Shown: in pieces, positions 1 through 5,332 of the stretch
Numbering within the stretch: the first letter of the stretch is position 1
How the letters are laid out: each line of letters begins with the position of its first letter
Assembly: GCA_013203545.1 (NCBI GenBank)
Contig: JABMQA010001135.1
Coordinates: forward strand, 1-6,833
Source: Bacteroidota bacterium
GTDB taxonomy: Bacteria; Bacteroidota; Bacteroidia; Bacteroidales; 4484-276
DNA length: 6,833 bases
Direction: 5' to 3'
Made by a program: the position numbers and the translations under genes
Notes under the pieces: model-generated
What the model saw: the letters and a program-made list of their open reading frames with translations, nothing else
What the model was told of the DNA's origin: nothing
The model's database searches: none

Positions 1-3
1 AAA

Positions 4-50
4 GCCCGATTTGATTGGGTTCTCCTAATCCCTGGCATAAATGCCAGGGC
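4..50. repeat. Palindromic REP-like element (two abutting hairpins)
   Basis: The arms 30-38 and 41-49 are perfect 9-base inverse complements (CCCTGGCAT / ATGCCAGGG) separated by only AA. Immediately to the left, 14-19 can pair with 24-29 (ATTGGG with CCTAAT, one G-T wobble, loop TTCT), so two stems sit back to back. An alternative stem, 5-10 with 14-19, would compete with the second. Read on the minus strand, the strong stem is preceded by CTAG. Compact hairpins with a short conserved foot resemble REP elements mobilised by IS200-like (RAYT) transposases, but no transposase is in the window. A transcription terminator is less likely because neither strand has a T-run directly after the stem. 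The palindrome is certain; the element identity is inferred. Confidence 0.5.
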
Positions 51-57
51 TAGTCAA

Positions 58-124
58 AAATTACGTTTTCACACACCTTCTTTTGCCTAGGGTATCTCTA
101 CGTGGAGGGCAGGGTACGTAATTT
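58..124. repeat. 9-bp inverted repeat flanking a 49-bp spacer
   Basis: AAATTACGT at 58-66 and ACGTAATTT at 116-124 are perfect inverse complements. The enclosed 49 bases contain a small stem, CTCT/GGAG around ACGT. The left arm starts only 8 bases after the palindrome at 30-49, so both may belong to one repeat unit whose other end is outside the window. The remaining bases to 210 hold a TATTTTTG octamer (153-160) and AT-rich sequence, with no gene visible. Confidence 0.35.
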
Positions 125-210
125 CAGCTGTTTAATTTCCAATAAGCTCCGGTATTTTTGTGTTCTACTGTTAAATTTTTCCTTAACTTGAGGGATATGT
201 TGATCATTCC

Positions 211-882
211 TTATTTAATCCCCTCCACCACGATTACAAATTCGCCCCTAACCGGGTTTTCCTGAAAATGGCTGATAAGTTCCTCCAGTGTTCCCCTGAT
301 GGTTTCTTCATATATTTTTGTCAATTCCCTGGAAATGGAAGCCCGTCTTTCATTTCCAAAATGTTCAGCCAGTTGTACGAGTGTTTTCAGCACACGATGT
401 GGGGACTCATAAAGTACTACCGCGCAGGGCATGTTTTTCAAAAACTCCATCCTCGATTTTCTGCCTTTTTTAAGCGGCAGAAAACCTTCAAATAAGAATC
501 TGTCGCACGGCAGGCCTGAATTGACCAGTGCCGGTAAAATTGCCGAAGCGCCCGGGAGGGTTTCAACAGGGATGTCGTTCTTAATGCATTCCCTTACCAG
601 CATAAACCCCGGATCGGAAATGGCAGGAGTGCCCGCATCACTTACCAGTGCCGCAGTTTCACCACCGATTATACGCATGGCCATTCGTTCGGTAATTTTG
701 TGCTCATTGTGCTGGTGATATGCAACCAGCGGTTTTTCGATACCGAAGTGTTTTAACAGGATCCCGGTATTCCTGGTATCCTCCGCCAGAATGAAATCCA
801 CCTCTTTTAAAATTTTTAATGCCCTGAGTGTGATATCATCAAGGTTTCCGATGGGTGTGGGGACAATATATAATTTCGACAT
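211..882 (-). CDS. rsmI: 16S rRNA (cytidine(1402)-2'-O)-methyltransferase RsmI
   Basis: RsmI uses S-adenosylmethionine to methylate the 2'-hydroxyl of C1402 in the ribosomal P site. In bacteria that also have RsmH this completes m4Cm1402. The 223-residue protein carries the family motifs in order: PTPIGNLDDIT (8-18), AEDTRNT (33-39), SDAGTPAISDPG (81-92, cofactor-binding part of the tetrapyrrole-methylase fold), LPGASAILPAL (109-119), YESPHR (158-163), SRELTKIYEE (184-193) and GEFVIVVEG (213-221). It ends right after the catalytic fold and lacks the roughly 60-residue C-terminal extension of the E. coli protein. This short form is usual in Bacteroidota and is not a truncation. The ATG start lies just before the YIVPTPIGNL strand, where the family begins. 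It is divergent from the S41 protease gene, and its 3' end faces the palindromic spacer. No clear terminator was seen after the stop. Confidence 0.96.
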   Translation of the reverse strand: MSKLYIVPTPIGNLDDITLRALKILKEVDFILAEDTRNTGILLKHFGIEKPLVAYHQHNEHKITERMAMRIIGGETAALVSDAGTPAISDPGFMLVRECIKNDIPVETLPGASAILPALVNSGLPCDRFLFEGFLPLKKGRKSRMEFLKNMPCAVVLYESPHRVLKTLVQLAEHFGNERRASISRELTKIYEETIRGTLEELISHFQENPVRGEFVIVVEGIK

Positions 883-926
883 GGCTTAATTTCAATATTT
901 AACACGATTTAATTTTTTCCTGCGTT

Positions 927-956
927 TAAAGATAGATATTTTTGCGGATTCCACAA
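927..956 (-). promoter_or_regulatory. Candidate promoter for rsmI
   Basis: On the minus strand a TTG (954-956) is followed after 19 bases by TATCTTTA (927-934). This matches the Bacteroidota sigma-factor pattern TTTG-N19-21-TAnnTTTG except for the last base and a weak -33 box. Transcription would start near 920, giving a leader of roughly 40 nt before the rsmI ATG. It overlaps the opposing box at 937-944, so the two divergent genes may compete for polymerase. The call rests on pattern match only. Confidence 0.35.
937..944 (+). promoter_or_regulatory. Candidate -7 box for the S41 protease gene
   Basis: TATTTTTG is a full match to the Bacteroidota -7 consensus TAnnTTTG and lies 39 bases before the ATG at 984, implying a start near 951 and a leader of about 33 nt. 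No TTG was found at the expected 19-21 base spacing upstream, so the -33 element is missing or degenerate. There is no Shine-Dalgarno sequence before the ATG, as is usual in the phylum. Confidence 0.35.
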
Positions 957-983
957 TTTAACATATTTGTAAGTAGCTAAACC

Positions 984-2609
984 ATGAACAGATTTAAACA
1001 CAAAATTACACTTTATCTACCTGTGCTTTTTGCACTGGTACTCATTGGCGGAATATTGCTTGGAATCAGGATCGCGCCTAAATCCTCCGCCAATTCAAGA
1101 ATATTCTCTGTCGATCTTTCCAGTTACAATAAGCTCAGCGACATACTATCCTTTATTCAAAGGGATTATGTTGATACGATTTCTATCGAATCAGTAAAGG
1201 ATAATGCCATCGTTAATATCCTGGATAATCTGGATCCCCATTCACAATACATTCCCGCCACCGACCTTGATGCAGTGAACGAGCATCTTGAAGGTAATTT
1301 CGAAGGAATTGGTGTTCAGTTCAGGATCGAGAAAGATACAGTTATGGTAATTATTCCCATTGCCGGGGGGCCTTCTGAAAAGGTTGGCATTAAAGCCGGC
1401 GACAGGATTGTGATCGTGGAGCAGGACACCATTGCCGGTGTAGGGATAAACAACAGTGAGGTAATGAAAAAACTAAAAGGGCCACGGGGAACAAAGGTGA
1501 ATGTTGAAATCTTCAGGCGCGGTGAACCCGAATTGCTGGATTTTACAATAACTAGAAATGTAATTCCTACCTACAGTGTTGATGTAGCGTACATGGTTAA
1601 CGACTCGACAGGATATATAAAACTAAATAAATTTTCGGCTACCACCGCTGATGAAATGTTTGATGCCATTGGGGATTTGAAATCCAGGGGAATGCATAAG
1701 CTTATCCTGGATTTGAGAAACAATACCGGCGGATATTTGCAGGCAGCCATTGAGGTGGCTGATGATTTTTTGGAGGAAGGTAAGCTCATCGTATATACAC
1801 AGGGTAAAAACCGGCCTAAAAATTATGCGTATTCAACTGAACGGGGAAATTTTGAAGATGGGGAAGTCATCATCCTGATTGATGAAGGATCTGCTTCGGC
1901 AAGTGAGGTATTGGCAGGGGCTATTCAGGATAATGACCGTGGGCAAATTATCGGGAGAAGATCTTTTGGTAAAGGATTGGTTCAGGAACAAATGAACCTG
2001 TATGATGGGTCGGCGATACGGCTCACAGTAGCACGGTATTATACGCCAACCGGACGCTGTATTCAAAAATCCTACGAAAACGGCTCGGAGGAATATTTCA
2101 AGGAGTTTCATGACAGGTTTATCAATGGTGAGATATTGGATGCAGATAGTATTCATCTTGACGATTCGTTAAAATTCGTCACGCCCGGTGGTAAGGTGGT
2201 TTATGGTGGGGGCGGAATAATGCCCGACATATTCGTCCCCCTCGAAAGCGACGAAAACCTGGTTTATTACAACCGTCTGATCAATAGGGGAATTATTTAT
2301 GATTATGCCTTTGACTATGCTGATACACACCGTGATGAGTTGGGGGAGTATAAGGATTACAGGGATTTTGAACGCCAGTTCCGGATTGATAATCAGCTTT
2401 TTGATGGGCTGATCCAATATGCTGATGAAAATGGTATTGCAAAGGACAATGCAGGAATAGCTGCACGAAAAGAGGAGATTAACATATTGCTCAAGGCGCT
2501 AATTGGAAGAAACATCCTGGGGGATGAAGGGTTTTATCCGGTTTACCATAAAAAGGACAAAACTTTTCAAAGGGCACTGGAGTTTATCGATGGTCAAAAA
2601 ATCTCCTGA
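984..2609 (+). CDS. S41 family C-terminal processing peptidase (CtpA/Prc type)
   Basis: This is a serine protease of MEROPS family S41, which cleaves near the C-termini of envelope or periplasmic proteins. The 541-residue product starts with a basic tip and one hydrophobic segment (about 10-28) that acts as membrane anchor or uncleaved signal, placing the enzyme in the periplasm. A helical N-terminal part (about 45-95, including NLDPHSQYIP) precedes a PDZ domain (about 98-190, with GIGVQF and AGDRIV). The protease core follows (about 200-420). The catalytic residues are visible: Ser305 in EGSASASEV, Lys330 in RSFGKG and Gln334, with the same 25- and 4-residue spacings as in characterised CtpB/Prc enzymes. 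RYYTPTGRCIQ (351-361) and GGIMPDIFVP (410-419) close the core. Residues 420-541 form a mostly helical C-terminal extension common in Bacteroidota members, of unknown role. It is monocistronic as seen, converging on gldD. The substrate cannot be told from sequence. Confidence 0.95.
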   Translation: MNRFKHKITLYLPVLFALVLIGGILLGIRIAPKSSANSRIFSVDLSSYNKLSDILSFIQRDYVDTISIESVKDNAIVNILDNLDPHSQYIPATDLDAVNEHLEGNFEGIGVQFRIEKDTVMVIIPIAGGPSEKVGIKAGDRIVIVEQDTIAGVGINNSEVMKKLKGPRGTKVNVEIFRRGEPELLDFTITRNVIPTYSVDVAYMVNDSTGYIKLNKFSATTADEMFDAIGDLKSRGMHKLILDLRNNTGGYLQAAIEVADDFLEEGKLIVYTQGKNRPKNYAYSTERGNFEDGEVIILIDEGSASASEVLAGAIQDNDRGQIIGRRSFGKGLVQEQMNLYDGSAIRLTVARYYTPTGRCIQKSYENGSEEYFKEFHDRFINGEILDADSIHLDDSLKFVTPGGKVVYGGGGIMPDIFVPLESDENLVYYNRLINRGIIYDYAFDYADTHRDELGEYKDYRDFERQFRIDNQLFDGLIQYADENGIAKDNAGIAARKEEINILLKALIGRNILGDEGFYPVYHKKDKTFQRALEFIDGQKIS

Positions 2610-2636
2610 CGGTTATTTTGGTTTCAGCATTATTTG

Positions 2637-2651
2637 CCGGCCATTTGCCGG
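2637..2651. terminator. Weak hairpin between convergent genes
   Basis: CCGGC (2637-2641) pairs with GCCGG (2647-2651) around a CATTT loop, inside the 70-bp gap between the stops of the S41 protease gene and gldD. The hairpin arises from a direct repeat of ATTTGCCGG (2632-2640 and 2643-2651). The stem is GC-only but just 5 bp, and neither strand has a proper T-tract behind it, so termination function is doubtful. Confidence 0.2.
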
Positions 2652-2679
2652 ATAAAACATTATAAACTTTTCAGGCCTG

Positions 2680-3291
2680 TTATTTCCAACTAAGTGTTTT
2701 TATCATCTCATCGATATCCTGAATGATAAATTCAATTACCGGTTCCAACGAATCGTTGTTGGGTACAACATTGAAATAGAGCGAACCTCTTAAAAAATGA
2801 TCGGTGCTGTCGGTTAAGTAAAACTGAAAGGGTGATGCGGCATCCCTGCCCTCAATTCCATAAACCATTCCATATACCCTACGCTCGTCATCAATCACAA
2901 CTGATTCCCTGATTCCAAGTGCCTTTGGGGCATGCTTAAAAACCATATTTCTTGAATCTTCCATGAGATTGTAAAGATTGTTGCCCTTGACATTTTTATA
3001 GCTAAGATGAATCCGCCCTTTGAACTGTGGAAAATCGATATTGAGCCAGAACGGTTCCCTTTGGGTGTATTTGTCAAAAGAAATTTTGGCATATTCAGGA
3101 TAATTAAAAGTGTAGGGAAAAGTGGTATCGTACGACCGGTATGCTTTTTCGGGCAGTTGAATCCTAAAGTATCCATGCGGCTTAGGTGCGTAAGTATCTT
3201 CTCCGCATGATATGATGAATACAAAAAAAAGCAGGCCGCACAAGATGAGGGAAAAACCAGTGGATGGATTTTTATTTGTATGGATCTGCAT
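2680..3291 (-). CDS. gldD: Gliding motility lipoprotein GldD
   Basis: GldD is a Bacteroidota lipoprotein required in Flavobacterium johnsoniae for gliding and linked to the type IX secretion/gliding machinery; its biochemical role is not established. The 203-residue product has a lipoprotein signal: hydrophobic core at about 13-27, then the lipobox IISC with the acylated cysteine at position 29. Directly after this comes the family hallmark YAPKPHGYFRIQLPEKAY (34-51), followed by the aromatic-rich FPYTFNYPEYAKI (58-70). The central NIDFPQFKGRIHLSYK (84-99) and C-terminal SPFQFYLTDSTDHFLRGSLYF (153-173) also fit GldD. Length is close to the family norm of about 190. The ATG is preceded by a T-rich stretch without a Shine-Dalgarno sequence. 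It is the last gene of the ssb-gldE-gldD cluster, 80 nt after gldE. Presence of the gene does not by itself prove that the organism glides. Confidence 0.93.
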   Translation of the reverse strand: MQIHTNKNPSTGFSLILCGLLFFVFIISCGEDTYAPKPHGYFRIQLPEKAYRSYDTTFPYTFNYPEYAKISFDKYTQREPFWLNIDFPQFKGRIHLSYKNVKGNNLYNLMEDSRNMVFKHAPKALGIRESVVIDDERRVYGMVYGIEGRDAASPFQFYLTDSTDHFLRGSLYFNVVPNNDSLEPVIEFIIQDIDEMIKTLSWK

Positions 3292-3329
3292 AAAAAAATT
3301 AGTTCTTTATGGAATATTATGGGCAATAA

Positions 3330-3352
3330 AATCTGCCACCGATTCGCAGATT
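3330..3352 (-). terminator. Hairpin with short T-tract between gldE and gldD (possible attenuator)
   Basis: Read on the minus strand, AATCTGC pairs perfectly over 7 bp with GCAGATT around a 9-nt loop, and the second arm runs on into TTATT, giving a short broken T-tract. It sits in the 80-nt gap downstream of gldE and upstream of gldD, so it could partly terminate or modulate read-through. The stem is only 3/7 G+C, and other pairings (GGCA/TGCC) compete with it, so full termination is unlikely. Confidence 0.25.
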
Positions 3353-3371
3353 AGGCATAGCCATTACTCTT

Positions 3372-4709
3372 TCATATAACTTGCACCAGGATCTGTTCAA
3401 TTCTTCGATTATCGACTTTTTTTATTTTAAACTCAAAATTTCGAAAATTAGTGCTGTCGTTTAACTTCGGAATTTTGCCCTCTATCTCTAGAATCAGTCC
3501 TGCCAGGGTTTCAGAGTCGCCTTTAACTTCTTCAAAAATTTTGTCGTCGATTTGCAGGATCTTGCAAAAATCATTTAACAGGGTTTTGCCTTCAAAAAGA
3601 TAGTTGTTGTTGTCCAGTTTGGTAAAATTAATTTCATCCTCTTCCGTATCAAATTCATCACTGATTTCGCCTACGATTTCCTCGATAATGTCCTCAAGTG
3701 TAACAATACCTGAAGTCCCGCCATATTCATCAACAACAATGGCAAGGTGTATTTTCTTTTTCTGGAACTCCTGGAGCAGATCGTTTATCTTTTTATTTTC
3801 CGGCACAAAAAAGGCAGGCCTGAGCAGGGAAGGCCAGTCGAAATCATTTGGTTTACCAAGATGCGGTAATAAATCCTTTACATACAAAATGCCCGAGATG
3901 TGATCGAAATTATCTTCATAGGCCGGAATCCGCGAATATCCGCATTCGAGGATTATTTTTAACAAATTGTGGTATGAGGTCGAAGTAATATCAACTGCCG
4001 TAACATCAATCCGGGATTTCATGATCTCTTTGGTATCAGTATCACCAAATTTAACAATGCCCTTTAATATTTTTTTCTCTTCTTCGGGCGCATCTTCAGC
4101 CGCGGTTAATTCGATGGCTTCCGAAAGTTCACTCATCGAAAGCTGAGGTCCCTTTTTTGAGATCCGCCGGTCGATTATTTTTGAACTTTTTACCAGCATT
4201 GAACTTAGCGGATAAAAAATCGTGACCATTGTCTTCAAAGGTTTGGCCATAAACATGGCAAAAGATATGGGATTGAATGAGGCATAAATTTTTGGTATGA
4301 TTTCACCCATTATGAGCAATAGTGAGGTTACTACTACTACCTGAACCACAAATGCCAGAACAGGATATTCATTCAGGTTAAATAGCCCGCCAATGATAAA
4401 AGTTGATAATATGACGATGGCAACATTAACAAAATTGTTGGCAATAAGAATGGTGGCCAGCAATCGTTTGGGTATTTCAAGAAGACTTATAATAAGGTCA
4501 TTGGTGGAATTTTTTCGCGATCTCAGGCTTTTAATCTGTGTAGGGTTAAGGGAAAAAAATGCTATCTCCGACCCTGAAACAAGTGCTGAAAACACAATCA
4601 GGATCAACATAACAACAAAGGCAATAATAACCGGAAGCGTTATTGGGAGTAGAACATTGGCAATAACCAAAGCAGTTTCAGCATAGGGATCAAGGTCAAT
4701 ATCTTCCAA
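3372..4709 (-). CDS. gldE: Gliding motility-associated protein GldE (CNNM/CBS/CorC domain)
   Basis: GldE is an inner-membrane protein of the CNNM/CorC (hemolysin-C-like) family, whose better known members move or sense divalent cations such as Mg2+. In Bacteroidota it is encoded beside gldD and associated with gliding. Domains in order over 445 residues: an N-terminal membrane domain with hydrophobic segments at about 21-44, 84-108, 115-134 and 147-172, carrying SGSE (45-48), NNFVN (91-95) and GEIIPK (135-140); a CBS pair at about 225-350 with the signature VVDEYGGTSGIVTLED (325-340); and a CorC/HlyC C-terminal domain (about 360-445). The start is TTG, not ATG. The frame has a TAA five codons upstream and no ATG before residue 34, which lies inside the first membrane segment. 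AAAGGA ends 4 nt before the TTG, the only good ribosome-binding sequence in the window. The acidic, proline-containing N-terminus fits GldE. Actual transport activity is unproven. Confidence 0.93.
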   Translation of the reverse strand: MEDIDLDPYAETALVIANVLLPITLPVIIAFVVMLILIVFSALVSGSEIAFFSLNPTQIKSLRSRKNSTNDLIISLLEIPKRLLATILIANNFVNVAIVILSTFIIGGLFNLNEYPVLAFVVQVVVVTSLLLIMGEIIPKIYASFNPISFAMFMAKPLKTMVTIFYPLSSMLVKSSKIIDRRISKKGPQLSMSELSEAIELTAAEDAPEEEKKILKGIVKFGDTDTKEIMKSRIDVTAVDITSTSYHNLLKIILECGYSRIPAYEDNFDHISGILYVKDLLPHLGKPNDFDWPSLLRPAFFVPENKKINDLLQEFQKKKIHLAIVVDEYGGTSGIVTLEDIIEEIVGEISDEFDTEEDEINFTKLDNNNYLFEGKTLLNDFCKILQIDDKIFEEVKGDSETLAGLILEIEGKIPKLNDSTNFRNFEFKIKKVDNRRIEQILVQVI

Positions 4710-4719
4710 AATATCCTTT
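4710..4719 (-). promoter_or_regulatory. Ribosome-binding site supporting the TTG start of gldE
   Basis: On the minus strand AAAGGA is followed by TATT and then the TTG start codon. A 4-nt spacing is slightly short but workable. It matters because there is no upstream ATG in frame, and most genes here have no Shine-Dalgarno sequence. An unusual ATT start one codon upstream cannot be strictly excluded. Confidence 0.5.
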
Positions 4720-4750
4720 AATTAGTTCGACAATCACAAGCAATGAAACA

Positions 4751-5176
4751 TTAAAATGGAAGATCATCCGAAGAACCCTCTTCGGGTGAAGATTCAGTTT
4801 GAACACCGGGCTCGGCAGGGGGGGGTATTTCCTGGGGGCCGGCTGATTGCTCTCTTCTGGCCGTAAGCTTAATCACCTTATCCCCAATAATCTCTGTAGT
4901 ATATCTTTTGTTCCCGTCCTTGTCGTCCCATGAGCGTGTACGAAGTTTGCCCTCCAAATAAATTGTGTCGCCTTTAAGGAGGTTTCTCTCTGCCAACCAT
5001 CTCCATAAAACAATGTTATGCCATTCGGTCTGATCTACCCAGTTCCCTTCTTTATCCTTGTAACTCTCGGTGGTGGCAATAGAACAAGCAGCCCGTTTAA
5101 CGCCGTTTTCAAATGTCATGATATCAGGGTCTTTCCCCAGGTTTCCGATTAAAATTACTTTATTTACACCAGCCAT
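4751..5176 (-). CDS. ssb: Single-stranded DNA-binding protein
   Basis: SSB coats single-stranded DNA during replication, recombination and repair, and recruits partner enzymes through its acidic C-terminal tip. The 141-residue protein has the OB-fold at about 3-106: VNKVILIGNLGKDPD (4-18), the aromatic DNA-contact strand WHNIVLWRWLAE (52-63), and LKGDTIYLEGKLRTRSW (67-83). A Pro/Glu/Ser-rich disordered linker follows (about 107-135), then the tip DDLPF (137-141), a conserved partner-docking sequence. Length is typical for the phylum. The linker codons for Pro118-Pro120 form a run of eight C on the coding strand. It is the first gene of the minus-strand cluster, 41 nt ahead of gldE, and diverges from the sensor kinase. 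The mutY gene that often precedes ssb in Bacteroidota is absent here. Because many bacteria carry several ssb copies, this may or may not be the housekeeping one; the core synteny favours housekeeping. Confidence 0.95.
   Translation of the reverse strand: MAGVNKVILIGNLGKDPDIMTFENGVKRAACSIATTESYKDKEGNWVDQTEWHNIVLWRWLAERNLLKGDTIYLEGKLRTRSWDDKDGNKRYTTEIIGDKVIKLTARREQSAGPQEIPPPAEPGVQTESSPEEGSSDDLPF
4818..4825 (-). repeat. C8 homopolymer in the ssb linker
   Basis: Eight G on the plus strand (C8 on the ssb coding strand) encode Pro118-Pro119 and the first two bases of Pro120. Together with G-runs at 4808-4810 and 4834-4838 the plus strand (ssb template strand) is locally very G-rich and borders on a G-quadruplex pattern. 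A one-base slip would shift the frame and replace the DDLPF tip. Confidence 0.6.
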
Positions 5177-5204
5177 AATTGTATCGTTTTTTTAATTTCA
5201 GGAA

Positions 5205-5212
5205 CAAAATTA
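5205..5212 (-). promoter_or_regulatory. Candidate -7 box for the ssb-gldE-gldD transcript
   Basis: On the minus strand TAATTTTG matches the Bacteroidota -7 pattern TAnnTTTG, 28 bases before the ssb ATG, implying a leader of about 20 nt. A clear TTG at the -33 spacing was not found. No comparable box was recognised in the gaps ahead of gldE or gldD, which supports a single transcript for the three genes. Confidence 0.4.
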
Positions 5213-5255
5213 GATATTTTATTTCAAGATAAATCATTTTAAACGGGATCATTTG

Positions 5256-5295
5256 TATTTTTGTTCGGAATTGATTTCTTACCCGGGTATTTTTG
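5256..5295 (+). promoter_or_regulatory. Tandem candidate -7 boxes for the TPR kinase gene
   Basis: Two identical TATTTTTG octamers, 5256-5263 and 5288-5295, both match TAnnTTTG and lie 32 bases apart, upstream of the ATG at 5333. Neither has a good -33 TTG at 19-21 bases; the nearest to the second is TTG at 5271-5273, only 14 bases away. Starts would fall near 5270 and 5302. The second box is inside the hairpin at 5282-5309. Pattern match only; AT-rich DNA can produce such octamers by chance. Confidence 0.35.
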
Positions 5296-5309
5296 TTAAA
5301 AATTCCGGG
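5282..5309 (+). promoter_or_regulatory. Imperfect inverted repeat in the kinase leader
   Basis: CCCGG (5282-5286) pairs with CCGGG (5305-5309), and ATTTTT (5289-5294) pairs with AAAAAT (5298-5303), closing a GTT loop. Only GT (5287-5288) against T (5304) is unpaired, so 11 base pairs form. It covers the second TATTTTTG box and ends 23 bases before the kinase ATG. It could be a DNA operator, or a leader hairpin if transcription begins at the first box. Confidence 0.35.
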
Positions 5310-5332
5310 GAGCATTATTCATATAAATTGCT

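Noticed and set aside
1..90. Open frame of 29 codons from the left edge to TAG at 88-90 on the plus strand, a possible gene tail.
   Set aside because: It is read straight through the perfect palindrome, has no recognisable protein family, and is short enough to be chance; a repeat element explains the sequence better.
153..160. TATTTTTG octamer in the left spacer as a plus-strand promoter.
   Set aside because: It would point into the 3' end of rsmI with no plus-strand gene after it. The same octamer also occurs inside rsmI (313-320), showing that chance matches happen here.
170..187. GTTAA/TTAAC inverted repeat after the rsmI stop as a terminator.
   Set aside because: The stem is only 5 bp and nearly all AT, with no T-tract placed after it on the minus strand.
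2672..2679. CAGGCCTG palindrome just past the gldD stop.
   Set aside because: An 8-base palindrome without a loop is expected by chance and has no associated T-tract or repeat partner.
2895..3326. 143-codon minus-strand frame overlapping gldD.
   Set aside because: It is an out-of-frame shadow; gldD in the other frame has a lipobox and all family motifs.
3317..3364. 15-codon ATG-to-TAA frame on the minus strand between gldE and gldD, a possible leader peptide.
   Set aside because: Too short, no ribosome-binding site, and it simply spans the hairpin sequence; no support for translation.
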